From DATBGO01 sp036558005 (GTDB taxonomy: Bacteria > Actinomycetota > Actinomycetes > Streptosporangiales > Streptosporangiaceae), in contig DATBGO010000242.1 in assembly GCA_036558005.1 (NCBI GenBank), positions 8,798 to 72,797 on the forward strand: a stretch of 64,000 nt of DNA, in the 5' to 3' direction. The notes beneath the pieces are model-generated. The model saw nothing but the letters and a program-made list of their open reading frames with translations. It made no database searches and was not told where the DNA came from. Every line of letters starts with the position of its first letter. Position 1 is the first letter of the stretch. Positions 15,371-23,885 of this stretch are shown one piece after another. The translations under genes and the position numbers were made by a program.

Positions 15371-16636
15371 ATGATCGAACGACTGCGGCACGCCGCCGTC
15401 GCCGCGGTACCGGATGTCTCGCCAGCCAGCACACCGGACGCCGCGGTGGCGAGCCGCCCGTGGGCGATGGGCGATCCTGGGCCAGGCGGCCGGTTCGGGT
15501 CTTTCGGCGGGCGTTTCGTCCCCGAGGCGCTGGTGCCGGCGTGCGAGCAGCTCGAGGCGGCCTTCCGGGCGGCCTGGGCCGACGCGGGCTTCCGGGCCGG
15601 GCTAGCCGGCTTGCAGCGCTCCTACACTGGCCGGCCGACCCCGGTCACCGAGGCGGCCCGCCTGTCCGAGGCGCTGGGCGTGCGGGTGCTGCTCAAGCGA
15701 GAGGATCTCGCCCACACCGGCAGCCACAAGATCAACAACGCGCTGGGCCAGGGGCTGCTGGCCCAGCGGATCGGCAAGACCGCGCTGGTCGCCGAGACGG
15801 GCGCGGGCCAGCACGGGGTCGCCACCGCGACGGTAGCCGCGCACCTGGGCCTGGGCTGCACGGTGTACATGGGGGCGAAGGACATCGCGCGGCAGGAACT
15901 CAACGTGTTCCGGATGGAACTGCTCGGGGCGGCCGTGGTGCCCGTCACCTCGGGGGCGCGCACGCTCAAGGACGCGACCAGCGAGGCGCTGCGGCACTGG
16001 GTAACCACGGTGGACTCCACGCACTACTGCATCGGATCTGTGCTGGGCCCGCACCCGTACCCCTGGCTGGTGCGGGAGTTCCAGCGGGTCATCGGGGACG
16101 AGGCGCGCGCTCAGTGCGCGGAACTGCTCTCGGGAGCCGGGCCTGACGTCGTCGTCGCGTGCGTGGGCGGCGGGTCGAATGCCGCCGGGACATTCGCCGG
16201 CTTCGTCGCCACCCCGGCCCGGCTGGTCGGCGTTGAGGCCGCGGGCGGGGCGGCGGTGACCGGCGGCCGCCCCGGCGTGCTGCACGGCTCCCTGTCGTCC
16301 TTCCTGCAGGACGAGGACGGCCAGATCGCCGAGGCGCGCTCGGTTTCGGCCGGGCTCGACTACCCCGGCGTCGGCCCCGAGCATGCCTGCCTGGCCGAGT
16401 CCGGGCGCGCCGAGTACCACACCGCGACCGACGAGGAGGCCGTGGCCGCGGCCGAGTTGTGCGCCAGGACCGAGGGCATCCTGCCCGCGCTCGAGTCAGC
16501 TCACGCGCTGGCCTGGGTGCACCGCGCCGCGCACGCCGGAGACGTGCCCGGCGGCGCGACGGTGCTGATCACCATGTCCGGCCGCGGCGACAAGGACGCC
16601 GCCTTGCTGAAGGAGCTCGTCGGTGGCCGCCGTTGA
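15371..16636 (+). CDS. trpB: Tryptophan synthase beta chain
   Basis: A 421-residue PLP enzyme that joins indole and serine to give tryptophan. FGSFGGRFVPEALVPA matches the family start, the PLP lysine is Lys120 in HTGSHKINN, the catalytic Glu is in AETGAGQHG, and the phosphate loop is GGGSNAAGTF. Near the C-terminus EGILPALESAHA and MSGRGDKD are intact. It is a TrpB1-type chain, which normally works with TrpA. ATG 15371 is chosen for its spacing to AGGAG (15361-15365); GTG 15368 is possible. It overlaps trpA by 14 bases. Confidence 0.95.
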   Translation: MIERLRHAAVAAVPDVSPASTPDAAVASRPWAMGDPGPGGRFGSFGGRFVPEALVPACEQLEAAFRAAWADAGFRAGLAGLQRSYTGRPTPVTEAARLSEALGVRVLLKREDLAHTGSHKINNALGQGLLAQRIGKTALVAETGAGQHGVATATVAAHLGLGCTVYMGAKDIARQELNVFRMELLGAAVVPVTSGARTLKDATSEALRHWVTTVDSTHYCIGSVLGPHPYPWLVREFQRVIGDEARAQCAELLSGAGPDVVVACVGGGSNAAGTFAGFVATPARLVGVEAAGGAAVTGGRPGVLHGSLSSFLQDEDGQIAEARSVSAGLDYPGVGPEHACLAESGRAEYHTATDEEAVAAAELCARTEGILPALESAHALAWVHRAAHAGDVPGGATVLITMSGRGDKDAALLKELVGGRR

Positions 16637-17411
16637 CACCGCACTGCGCCAGGCCCGCGCTGCCGGCCGGCCCAGCCTCGTCACCTACGTCACCGGCGGG
16701 ATCCGCGAGGACTGGACGGACCTGCTGGCCGCCATGATCGGGGGCGGCGCCGACGCCGTCGAGATCGGCCTGCCGTTCTCCGATCCCATGCTGGACGGCC
16801 GCACCATCCAGCAGGCCTCGGCCGCCGCCATCAGCCGCGGGGTGAGCACGGCCGGCATCCTCGGCCAGCTCAGCGCGGCCGCCGCCGGCGACGTCCCGCT
16901 CATCGCGATGACCTACGCCAATCACGCCTACGCCCGCGGCCTGCCCGCGTTCTGCCGCCAGCTCGCGGACGCGGGGATCAGCGGGGTGATCATCCCCGAC
17001 CTGCCCGCGGTCGAGGCCGGCGACTACCTCGAGGCGGCCGGACAGGCTGGCCTGGACGCCACCCTGATGGTCACTCCCGCCACCGGGCAGGAGCAGATTA
17101 AGGCCATCGCCGGGCGCACGCGCGGTTTCCTGTATGTCATGAGCGTCATGGCCACCACAGGAAACCCGCATGAGAGCGCCGACACTTCCCGCTGGGCGGT
17201 CGCCGCCCGCGCCCGCCGCCACAGCCCCCGGCCGGTGCTGATCGGCTTCGGCATCGACACCCCCGGCCGGGCCGCGGCCGCGGCCCGGCACGCCGACGGC
17301 GTCATCGTCGCCTCGGCGCTGATGCGCCGGGTCCTGGACGGCGCCAGCAGCGCCTGCATCGGCCGCGACGTGGCCGCCCTGCGCACCGCGCTCGACCAGG
17401 CCCGCCCGTGA
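16623..17411 (+). CDS. trpA: Tryptophan synthase alpha chain
   Basis: A 262-residue TIM barrel that cleaves indole-3-glycerol phosphate and channels indole to TrpB. The catalytic Glu lies in AVEIGLPFSDP, and the second acid in MLDGRTIQ. Phosphate-binding IGFGIDTPGRA is near the C-terminus. The strand reading GFLYVMSVMATTG differs from the usual YYVS-x-x-GVTG. GTG 16623 lies inside trpB, and the stop overlaps gntR (GTGA). The other trp genes are not in the window. Confidence 0.93.
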   Translation: MAAVDTALRQARAAGRPSLVTYVTGGIREDWTDLLAAMIGGGADAVEIGLPFSDPMLDGRTIQQASAAAISRGVSTAGILGQLSAAAAGDVPLIAMTYANHAYARGLPAFCRQLADAGISGVIIPDLPAVEAGDYLEAAGQAGLDATLMVTPATGQEQIKAIAGRTRGFLYVMSVMATTGNPHESADTSRWAVAARARRHSPRPVLIGFGIDTPGRAAAAARHADGVIVASALMRRVLDGASSACIGRDVAALRTALDQARP

Positions 17412-18172
17412 ACACGGCCCGGCGGACGGCCGACGACCGGCAGCCCAAGTACCTGCGCATCCACGGCGCCCTGCGGGACCGGATCACCAGCGGCCGATGG
17501 CCGCCCGGCAGTCCGCTGCCCTCCCAGCGCGAGCTGGCCGGCGAGTTCAGCGTCAGCATCATGACCCTGCGGCAGGCACTCCAGCTGCTCGCCGACGACG
17601 GGCTCATCGACACCCGCCACGGCAGCGGCACCTACGTGGCCTCCCGGTACGCCTACGGCCTCGGTCACCTGCGCAGTTTCGCCGCCGACCTCGCCGCCCA
17701 GGGCGCGCAGATCACCACCCGGCTGCTCGCCGCGGACACCGTCGCGGCGAGCGACGACGTCGGCGCCCGCCTCGGCGCGGCCGGGCAGGTTCTCCGGCTG
17801 CGGCGCCTGCGGCTGGCCGACGGCCGGCCGGTCATCGTCCAGACGTCCTATCTCCCGGCGCGGCTGGCCGCGGCCCTGGACCCCGCCGACCTCTGCCGCC
17901 GGGGGCTGTACACCGTCCTGGCCGAGCATGGCCGCGCGATCGGCCGGACCAGCGAGACCATCACCCCCGCGGCCCTGAGCGCCCGCGATGCTCGCGACCT
18001 CGACCGGCCCGAGGCCAGCCCGGCACTGCTCAGCCACCAGGTCAGCTTCACCACCGCCGACCTCCCTGTCGTCGACGACCACGCGCTGCTGGCCGGGGAC
18101 AGCGTGGCCATCACCGCGAACCGGGCGGCCGGCCACCTCGACGTCCACTACACGCTCGCTACCACCCGCTGA
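17408..18172 (+). CDS. GntR-family regulator with UTRA domain
   Basis: A 254-residue HutC/UTRA-type regulator. The winged helix (YLRIHGALRDRI, PGSPLPSQRELAGEFSVS, MTLRQALQLLADDGLIDTRHGSGTYVA) covers residues 15-80. The UTRA effector domain (LRLRRLRLADGRPVIVQTSYLP, then a long tail) follows. Its start overlaps the trpA stop by GTGA, so it is co-translated with trpBA. It is the likely reader of the palindrome at 15340-15359. The effector could be tryptophan, indole or a related metabolite. UTRA regulators of trp genes are unusual. Confidence 0.88.
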   Translation: MNTARRTADDRQPKYLRIHGALRDRITSGRWPPGSPLPSQRELAGEFSVSIMTLRQALQLLADDGLIDTRHGSGTYVASRYAYGLGHLRSFAADLAAQGAQITTRLLAADTVAASDDVGARLGAAGQVLRLRRLRLADGRPVIVQTSYLPARLAAALDPADLCRRGLYTVLAEHGRAIGRTSETITPAALSARDARDLDRPEASPALLSHQVSFTTADLPVVDDHALLAGDSVAITANRAAGHLDVHYTLATTR

Positions 18173-18358
18173 GCGGAGCGGGAGCCGCCCGGCGGCAAGG
18201 CGGCCGGGGGAGGCCGGTGCGGCCAGCCCGCCAGCCCGGCCAGGTGGCGCGGCGAGTTGGCGAGGTGCTCAGGGCCGGCCTACTGGCGCCGCCCTGCGGC
18301 ATACCTGGACGTGCATTTCCGCCGCGGAATGTCACTCCAGCGTTCGCGAAGCTGGGGT

Positions 18359-18748
18359 TCAGGGGGAGGCTTGCGCAAGTCGAAGCCGCTTCTCGATCCC
18401 GTCGACGTCGAGCTGTCCCGCAGCCACGGACATGGTCAGATCGAACGCGTCGTCGTCGGTCAGGTCCAGAACGTAGCCATTGATCCGCAAGAAGACAACC
18501 GTGGCCAGGAGGGCGAGCCGCTTGTTGCCGTCAACGAGCGAGTGGTTTCCGGCGAGCGAGTGCATGAGCGCAGCTGCCTTCCCGGTGAGCGCCGGATAGG
18601 CATCCTGGCCGAAGAAGCTGGCCCGCGGGCGGTGACAGGCTGAATCGAGCAGGCCAAGGTCCCTGACAGGGCCGACTCCCAGCGCGTTCACCAGATCTAG
18701 CAGATCCTCCAGGCTGAGGTACTCGGTACTTGAAGCCGGATCTGTCAC
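18359..18748 (-). CDS. doc: Doc-type toxin (Fic fold)
   Basis: A 129-residue death-on-curing protein. The catalytic loop is HSLAGNHSLVDGNKRLAL, matching the Fic/Doc HxFxDGNKR pattern with Leu in place of Phe. Doc proteins phosphorylate elongation factor Tu and halt translation. A GTG start at 18748 overlaps the antitoxin stop (GTGA), so translation is coupled. The key His, Asp, Asn, Lys and Arg are all present, so the toxin looks intact. Confidence 0.85.
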   Translation of the reverse strand: MTDPASSTEYLSLEDLLDLVNALGVGPVRDLGLLDSACHRPRASFFGQDAYPALTGKAAALMHSLAGNHSLVDGNKRLALLATVVFLRINGYVLDLTDDDAFDLTMSVAAGQLDVDGIEKRLRLAQASP

Positions 18749-18951
18749 GCGCGGCCAAGCCTGTCCAGAACATCACCCCATCGGCCGAGCGTTTCGCCAG
18801 TCGCCTCTCGCACGCGATCGGTGTGCGCTAGCTCGCGGGCGCTACGCCTGATCGCTCGCAGAGCGGCCTCATGAAGGGAGACATGCTCCGCCTCGGCCAG
18901 AGCCTTCAGCAGTGCGCCGTCTTCGTCATCAAGCCGCAGATTCATGGCCAT
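18745..18951 (-). CDS. Ribbon-helix-helix antitoxin
   Basis: A 68-residue protein starting MAMNLRLDDEDGALLKALA, a typical beta-strand plus two-helix RHH DNA-binding domain (VSLHEAALRAIRRSARE), with a C-terminal tail for toxin binding. I chose ATG 18951; the longer frame is through the operator. It directly precedes the Doc toxin gene and should repress its own promoter at the paired TGGTACCA palindromes. Confidence 0.8.
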   Translation of the reverse strand: MAMNLRLDDEDGALLKALAEAEHVSLHEAALRAIRRSARELAHTDRVREATGETLGRWGDVLDRLGRA

Positions 18952-18958
18952 GACATCA

Positions 18959-18977
18959 TGGTACCAAAGTGGTACCA
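18959..18977. promoter_or_regulatory. Operator-like pair of TGGTACCA palindromes
   Basis: Two perfect 8-bp palindromes TGGTACCA (18959-18966 and 18970-18977), centres 11 bases apart, lie seven bases upstream of the antitoxin ATG. Tandem short palindromes one helical turn apart are the usual target of RHH dimers. Confidence 0.65.
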
Positions 18978-18998
18978 CATCGAAAGAATAGGTGATGA

Positions 18999-19126
18999 AG
19001 CATCCCCACCCCGAGTTCGCGTATCGCCGCGCTCCACTCGTACACCTGGCAGTCGATTCCCGCCTCGTGCACCATCAGCGCCGTCGCCAGCCCTCCGATC
19101 CCGTCCCTGGCGATCACGACCCTCAT
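18999..19126 (-). pseudogene. FAD-dependent monooxygenase, N-terminal fragment
   Basis: From ATG 19126 the frame reads MRVVIARDGIGGLATALM then GIDCQVYEWS and IRELGVG, the start of group-A flavin monooxygenases. Homology ends at about 19000; the normal continuation (INLLPHA) is replaced by unrelated sequence running into the antitoxin operator. The FAD-binding GAGIGG signature is damaged to RDGIGG. The ATG overlaps the GNAT stop (TGATG), so this was the second gene of an operon. About 340 residues are missing. Confidence 0.75.
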
Positions 19127-19659
19127 CACGCAATTTGCTTGTGATAGATGACGAAGTCGCATGGCGTCGCAAGGAGCGGCGCGAGTTCGGGATAGCTGTC
19201 CTCGAAATGCCCAGTCCGCACCGGGCGGTAGCCGATGCGGGTGTACCAAGCCTTCAGGAACTCCTTGCTCGGGTGGGTCCAGTGTCGCGGCATCAGGACC
19301 TCAAGCTGGATCGTGTCCAAGCACTGCTCGTGACTCCAGCGCTCGGCGAACCGGACGAGCGCGCGGCCGACGCCGGTGCCGCGGTGAGCGGGGTCGGCGA
19401 CCAGCATCCCGAATTCGCCCTCGCCGGTGGCCAGCCGCTGGATCCGTACCGCGCCGATGAGTCGCTCCTCCGCTCGGGCGACCGCGATCTGCCCCGCGGC
19501 GATCAGGTCCGCGATCTCTGCGGGCGTCGTGCGAGGCGCACCGTCCGCCCAGAGTCCTTCCTCGGCGACCGCGTACACGCGGTTGACGAGGCCGGCGAGT
19601 TCGTGGATCAGGGCCGTGTTCCTGGCGTCAGCCGCCCCCGCGATCCGGACGTCGATCAT
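19126..19659 (-). CDS. GNAT-family N-acetyltransferase
   Basis: A 177-residue acetyltransferase. The acetyl-CoA loop is in FGMLVADPAHRGTGVGRALVRFAE, with R-x-x-G-x-G/A intact, and a C-terminal AWYTRIGYRPV strand. The AAAGGAG ribosome site upstream supports ATG 19659 over the longer frame. The substrate is unknown. It was formerly followed by the flavin monooxygenase that is now broken. Confidence 0.85.
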   Translation of the reverse strand: MIDVRIAGAADARNTALIHELAGLVNRVYAVAEEGLWADGAPRTTPAEIADLIAAGQIAVARAEERLIGAVRIQRLATGEGEFGMLVADPAHRGTGVGRALVRFAERWSHEQCLDTIQLEVLMPRHWTHPSKEFLKAWYTRIGYRPVRTGHFEDSYPELAPLLATPCDFVIYHKQIA

Positions 19660-19821
19660 GAGTCGGCTCCTTTCCGGCGTCAGAGCGCGGCGAGGACCTC
19701 GTCGGCGACTGCGACCTCCAGTCGGCACCGGGCAGCCCGCGATTATCTAGCGGGTTCATGGGCTACTTCAAATGCAATGTCGTCCCACGATGGCAACCTC
19801 CACCGTCGACAGGTCATCGAA

Positions 19822-20898
19822 CTACGGCTTTGTCCCGACCACGGCACCGTTCGCCCCTGGTGCCTCGAACCAGACGGTGCGGACGTCCTGGTAACCGACG
19901 TCGTGCAGCCAGCGCGTGTACTCGGTGGGTGTGTAGTTGCGGCCCTCCGTCTCGACGAGCATGTTGAGGCTCATCAACGCCGCGGGTGGAGGTCCGGTGC
20001 GCTCGTCGTTGACAAGCAGCTCGGCGATGACCAGTCGGCCGCCGCTGGGCAGGGCCGCCCAGCACTTCTGGAGGATCGCCCGGCAACGGTCCTCGGCCCA
20101 GTCGTGCAGGATCATGGACAGCAGAATCGTGTCGTGGCCGTCGGGCAACCAGGCGTCGACGAAGAAGTCGCCAGCCACCGTCTCGATCCGCTCCGAAAGG
20201 CCCGCTTCCTCGACCTTTTCGGCCGCGATGTGGGCGACCAGGGGCAGGTCATAGACTGTCGCGGTCATTCTCGGGTAGAGCCGGCACAGCTCGATGTCAA
20301 ACGCCCCGGAGCCCCCGCCGACGTCAAGCAGCCTGTCGGTGGCGCTCAGGTCCACGGCACCGCCCAGGATACGGGCGGTGAATGTCGAGAGCGAGTGCAT
20401 CGCCTCCCAGAACACCGACAGAAGCTGGGGATCCTCACCCGCGAAGAGGGAATCCTGTCGGTCCGGGTCCCAGGTCGTGGGACGGTTTGTGCGGATCGCC
20501 TCGGTCAGCTTGCACCACCCGGGGTACAGCCGCTGGTCGAGCATTTGCACCCAGCCACCGAAGTAGTAGGGCTTGCCGCGGACCAGGAACTCCTCGGCAA
20601 GCGGGCTGTTGACGTAGCGGCCGTCGCTCTTCGCGAGCAACCCGAGTGCGGCGCACCCCGTGAGCAGCATCTCCGCCGGTCGCTCCTCGATCTCGAGCTG
20701 CCCGGCAAGCCCTTCAATCGTCGTACCAGCAGTGCCGGACAGGCGGGAGAAGAGGTCGAACTCGTGGGCCGCAGCGAGCGTCTTGAAGGCCCAGAAGCCG
20801 GTTGCCAGTTGCATCAGCGGGATGGGCGACAAGGCCCGCGCCGTGTTCGTGGTGCCGGGTCGTCCACGTCGGGTAGTGTCGTCGGTCATCCTTGCCAC
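19822..20898 (-). CDS. O-methyltransferase, acetylserotonin/Methyltransf_2 type
   Basis: A 358-residue SAM-dependent enzyme. A dimerisation winged helix (LMQLATGFWAFKTLAAAHEFDLF, then EERPAEMLLTGCAALGLL) fills residues 25-110; the SAM site is LLDVGGGSGAFDIEL, and MILHDWAEDRC holds the catalytic His. It closely follows polyketide and aromatic O-methyltransferases of secondary metabolism. The start is GTG 20898, or ATG 20889. No biosynthetic genes surround it, so it may act alone. The IclR gene upstream reads in the same direction. Confidence 0.85.
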   Translation of the reverse strand: MARMTDDTTRRGRPGTTNTARALSPIPLMQLATGFWAFKTLAAAHEFDLFSRLSGTAGTTIEGLAGQLEIEERPAEMLLTGCAALGLLAKSDGRYVNSPLAEEFLVRGKPYYFGGWVQMLDQRLYPGWCKLTEAIRTNRPTTWDPDRQDSLFAGEDPQLLSVFWEAMHSLSTFTARILGGAVDLSATDRLLDVGGGSGAFDIELCRLYPRMTATVYDLPLVAHIAAEKVEEAGLSERIETVAGDFFVDAWLPDGHDTILLSMILHDWAEDRCRAILQKCWAALPSGGRLVIAELLVNDERTGPPPAALMSLNMLVETEGRNYTPTEYTRWLHDVGYQDVRTVWFEAPGANGAVVGTKP

Positions 20899-21066
20899 TC
20901 AGCTCGGGTGCCGGCCGATGCCACATCTGCCTGCCAGCGTGCGCGAGGATGTCTCCGGCGGACGATGCTGCATGCGCGGTCGCCTGCAGCTTCCGTTTGT
21001 GCATTGTGCTCGAGTGTCATGGTCCGAGCATGCCGCCGCCCGGCGGCCGAAGACCACGCCCGTTCG

Positions 21067-21741
21067 CTATCGCCGAACGGATCGCGCAACGCGTTCGGCT
21101 GTACCGGCGATCGCGCGGGCGTACTCGTCACGCCGCGCCCTGAACCGATCGCTCGGCGCGCAGAGCGCGAGGGCGGCGGTCGCCGGCCCATCGCTCAGGC
21201 GCAGTGGGGCGGCGGCGCAATCCACCCCATCAAGAGCGCGTTGCGGCCCGACCGCATGCCCGCGGCGCCGCACACGCTCTGCCTCATCCGGGTCAAGCCC
21301 GCTGCCGGCGTCGCCGGCGCGATCTGCCAGCAGCACCGTGCCGGGCGGCGTGAGGTCCGCGGCGACTGGCCCAGCCGGTGCTGCTACGCCGCGCGGCGGG
21401 CGCTCGCTGATGACGTACAGGACGCGGCCGCGGTCCCATGCCGCGACATGAACCGTCTCGCCGAAGTGGCTCGCCAGCCGGCGAGCGGTCACCACGACCA
21501 CCTCGCCGTACCCGCTCGTCGCCAGCATCGTCCGCGCAAGATGCACCGTCCGCCATCCGAGCCGGTAGCGGCCGCACGGCAATCGCTCAATGAGCCCGAC
21601 GCTGGCAAGCTCGGCCAGCAGCGCATGCGCAGTGGACTTGGCGATCCTCAGCTCATCCGCCACCTCGGTCGGGCCCCAGTCCGGCCGCTCGACCGAGAAG
21701 AGGTCGAGCACCAAGGCCGCCTTGCGGACGCTTGCGGGCAT
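21067..21741 (-). CDS. IclR-family transcriptional regulator
   Basis: A 224-residue regulator with an N-terminal winged helix (VRKAALVLDLFS, GPTEVADELRIAKSTAHALLAELASVGLIER, YRLGWR) and a shortened effector domain (RLASHFGETVHVAAWDRGRVLYVISERPP). It is somewhat shorter than typical 250-residue members. Same-strand position upstream of the O-methyltransferase suggests it may control it. Confidence 0.82.
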   Translation of the reverse strand: MPASVRKAALVLDLFSVERPDWGPTEVADELRIAKSTAHALLAELASVGLIERLPCGRYRLGWRTVHLARTMLATSGYGEVVVVTARRLASHFGETVHVAAWDRGRVLYVISERPPRGVAAPAGPVAADLTPPGTVLLADRAGDAGSGLDPDEAERVRRRGHAVGPQRALDGVDCAAAPLRLSDGPATAALALCAPSDRFRARRDEYARAIAGTAERVARSVRR

Positions 21742-22055
21742 TCAGCGATTGTAGCCGTCCGCAAATTCGGCGTGCCCTGCCCGACGTCCCCGTTGCTCCG
21801 GTCCCTCCTGCCCCTCCGAGTCCATCCAGTCGGGTGGCCAGGAGGAATCTCACCCCTCGGCTCCCACTGACCGAGCGTGACAGCCTCCCGTCACACGGAT
21901 CGGCAAGCCGAGGCCGACCTCGTGTTCGGGATGGCCGCATTGGCGCGCGGACGGCTTACGGGCTGGGGTTGGATCTGTGAGAGGTTGGCTCCCCAGACAG
22001 CCATAAGCGCCAGCTCTCACACTCGAGGAGAAGGCCCTGACCTGCACAAACTCTG
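21742..22055. other. Intergenic region between iclR and tRNA-Pro
   Basis: About 314 bases without a supported gene. It contains the iclR promoter on the minus strand and sequence downstream of the tRNA. The small frames crossing it are not protein-like. Confidence 0.4.
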
Positions 22056-22129
22056 TCGGGACGGCGGGATTTGAACCCGCGACCCCTTGACCCCCAGTCA
22101 AGTGCCCTACCAAGCTGGGCCACGTCCCG
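22056..22129 (-). tRNA. tRNA-Pro (anticodon GGG)
   Basis: The complement folds into a cloverleaf. Acceptor CGGGACG pairs with CGTCCCG plus discriminator A. The anticodon stem CTTGA/TCAAG encloses loop CTGGGGG, giving anticodon GGG. The T arm GCGGG/CCCGC surrounds TTCAAAT. CCA is not encoded. The gene stands alone and is a possible integration site for mobile elements, but no integrase or duplicated 3' end is seen nearby. Confidence 0.93.
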
Positions 22130-22383
22130 GTGCTAGCACCTGCCCGCGTGTTCCTGCGGGCGTACTCACCTTAGCGCAGGACGGGGCTGGCGCGGTCGTC
22201 GCGGTGATCTAGCCGCCGGACCGGGACCTTCTGGCGGGCACCACGCACCCGGGCTGATCGTTTGACTGGGCGTACGCGGGGGGCATGACGTAGGCGTACC
22301 TAACGTGGCGGCCAGGTCTGGACGTGCTCACGACCGTCTGAGCGGGGCACCATCACCAGATCATCAGGGCGGCGGGAACGAGC

Positions 22384-23232
22384 ATGCGGGGACAGCCTGG
22401 CGACGGCGGACGTGCTCAGGGGCCGGCGACGGTCCCGCTCACCGTGCCGCCCGGGCCGCGTCCGCCGGGCTGGCCGCCGGCTGGCCGGCCCCGGCCGCGG
22501 CGGGGCCGGCGGGTGCTGCGCTGGGCCGCGGGCCTCGTCGCCATGGTGGCGGCCGTCGCGATCATCGCGTTCACCGCGCTGATGGTGCTCACCCCGTCGG
22601 TGGGCAGCGCCCGGCAGCTCGCGGCCGAGCAGGCGCATGCGCACGGCGCGGTCTACCCGGGGCCGCCGGTGCCGCGGAAGTTCTCCGCCTCCCTGGTCGC
22701 CACCGAGGACAAGCGGTTCTACACCGAACCGGGGATCGACCTGTACGCGTTCGCCCGGGTGGCGGGCGGCTACCTGACCGGCGGCAAGTTCGAGGGCGGG
22801 GCGACGCTGTACCAGCAGCTGGCCAAGCTGCTCTACACCGGCGGGCAGTCCACCTTCGGCAACGAGCCGGAACAGGTCGCGCTCGCGATCAAGCTCGACT
22901 TCAGCTACACCAAGCAGCAGATCCTGCAGATGTACGCCGGGATCGTCTACTTCGGCCACGGGTATTACGGGCTGGCGGCGGCCAGCTGCGGCTACTTCGG
23001 GGTGCGGCCGTCCGGCCTGTCCTGGCCCGAGGCCGCGATGCTGGCCGGGCTGGTGCAGGGCCCGTCAGTGGACGACCCGCTGCGGCACCCGGCAGCGGCC
23101 CGGGACCGGCAGCTGCACGTGCTCAGCAGGCTGGTGGCGACCGGCGTGCTCAGCCCGGAGCGGGCGGCCGCCGCGCGGGCGGTGCCGCTGGACGCGATGC
23201 TCGGCCACGGCGCGGGCAGCTGCCAGGGGTGA
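22384..23232 (+). CDS. Monofunctional peptidoglycan glycosyltransferase (GT51)
   Basis: A 282-residue enzyme that polymerises lipid II. A Pro/Arg-rich cytoplasmic tail is followed by one membrane helix (about residues 46-70). The GT51 motifs are ATEDKRFYTEPGID (catalytic Glu), EGGATLYQQLAKLLY and KQQILQMYAGIVYFGHGYYGLAAA. There is no transpeptidase domain, so it resembles MtgA-type proteins. It is convergent with the GtrA gene, eight bases apart. Confidence 0.88.
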   Translation: MRGQPGDGGRAQGPATVPLTVPPGPRPPGWPPAGRPRPRRGRRVLRWAAGLVAMVAAVAIIAFTALMVLTPSVGSARQLAAEQAHAHGAVYPGPPVPRKFSASLVATEDKRFYTEPGIDLYAFARVAGGYLTGGKFEGGATLYQQLAKLLYTGGQSTFGNEPEQVALAIKLDFSYTKQQILQMYAGIVYFGHGYYGLAAASCGYFGVRPSGLSWPEAAMLAGLVQGPSVDDPLRHPAAARDRQLHVLSRLVATGVLSPERAAAARAVPLDAMLGHGAGSCQG

Positions 23233-23240
23233 AGCGCGGG

Positions 23241-23885
23241 TCAGCCGTGACCCGGGCGCTGCCACCCGGCGGGCACCGGAACGATCCGCTCGTCCAGCTC
23301 GTGCCCGTTCACCGGGGCGCCGTTGACCTGAGTCCCGTTGAGCTGGCTCCCGCTGACCTCGGTGCCGTTCAGCTGCGAGCCGTCCACCTGGGCGACAGCC
23401 GGGGCCGAGGAGACCGGGGCGGTGGCGACGGCGACCGCCGTCTCCTCCTGCGCGGGCGCGGCCATCCGCCACACCCACTTGCGGTAGGACCAGAACCTGA
23501 ACAACGTCGCGACCGCGACACCGAAAAGAAATGCGGCGTTCAGCGTAAAGGTGTCATGCCGTCCGAACTCGTACTTCGCTACCTCGATCGACAGCTGCTG
23601 AATCAGAATTCCGATCCCGTTCAGCACGAAAAACACGATGGTTTCGCGGCCCATCCCGCCGCGATCGCGGTGCCGGAAGGTCCAGTACCTGTTGCCCAGG
23701 AACGCGATGATCGCGGCGGCCAGGGTCGCGCCGGCGTTCGCCATGAACGCGCCAGCCCCCGCGTGGAGCAGCAGGTTGAAGAACCCTTCGGTGGCCAGGA
23801 ACGCGAGTCCGCCGACAATGCCGAATTTAGCCATCTCGTGGATGAACAGCTGGAATCGCTCGTAGATCCTGCGGGCGAAGCTCAC
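23241..23885 (-). CDS. GtrA-like membrane protein with pentapeptide-like tail
   Basis: A 214-residue protein with four transmembrane helices (about residues 20-40, 46-66, 82-102, 115-135). GNRYWTFR after helix 2 and FRFWSYRKWVW after helix 4 are GtrA/DPMS signatures. The family is linked to transfer of lipid-linked sugars for cell-wall glycans. Residues 167-201 form seven five-residue units of the type V/L-x-G-x-x (VDGSQ, LNGTE, VSGSQ, LNGTQ, and so on), which could stack as a small solenoid; this tail is unusual for the family. Start is GTG after GGGGACAG. Confidence 0.85.
   Translation of the reverse strand: MSFARRIYERFQLFIHEMAKFGIVGGLAFLATEGFFNLLLHAGAGAFMANAGATLAAAIIAFLGNRYWTFRHRDRGGMGRETIVFFVLNGIGILIQQLSIEVAKYEFGRHDTFTLNAAFLFGVAVATLFRFWSYRKWVWRMAAPAQEETAVAVATAPVSSAPAVAQVDGSQLNGTEVSGSQLNGTQVNGAPVNGHELDERIVPVPAGWQRPGHG

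Noticed and set aside
22056..22129. tRNA-Pro as an element attachment site
   Set aside because: No integrase, no duplicated tRNA 3' end and no foreign-looking block next to it.
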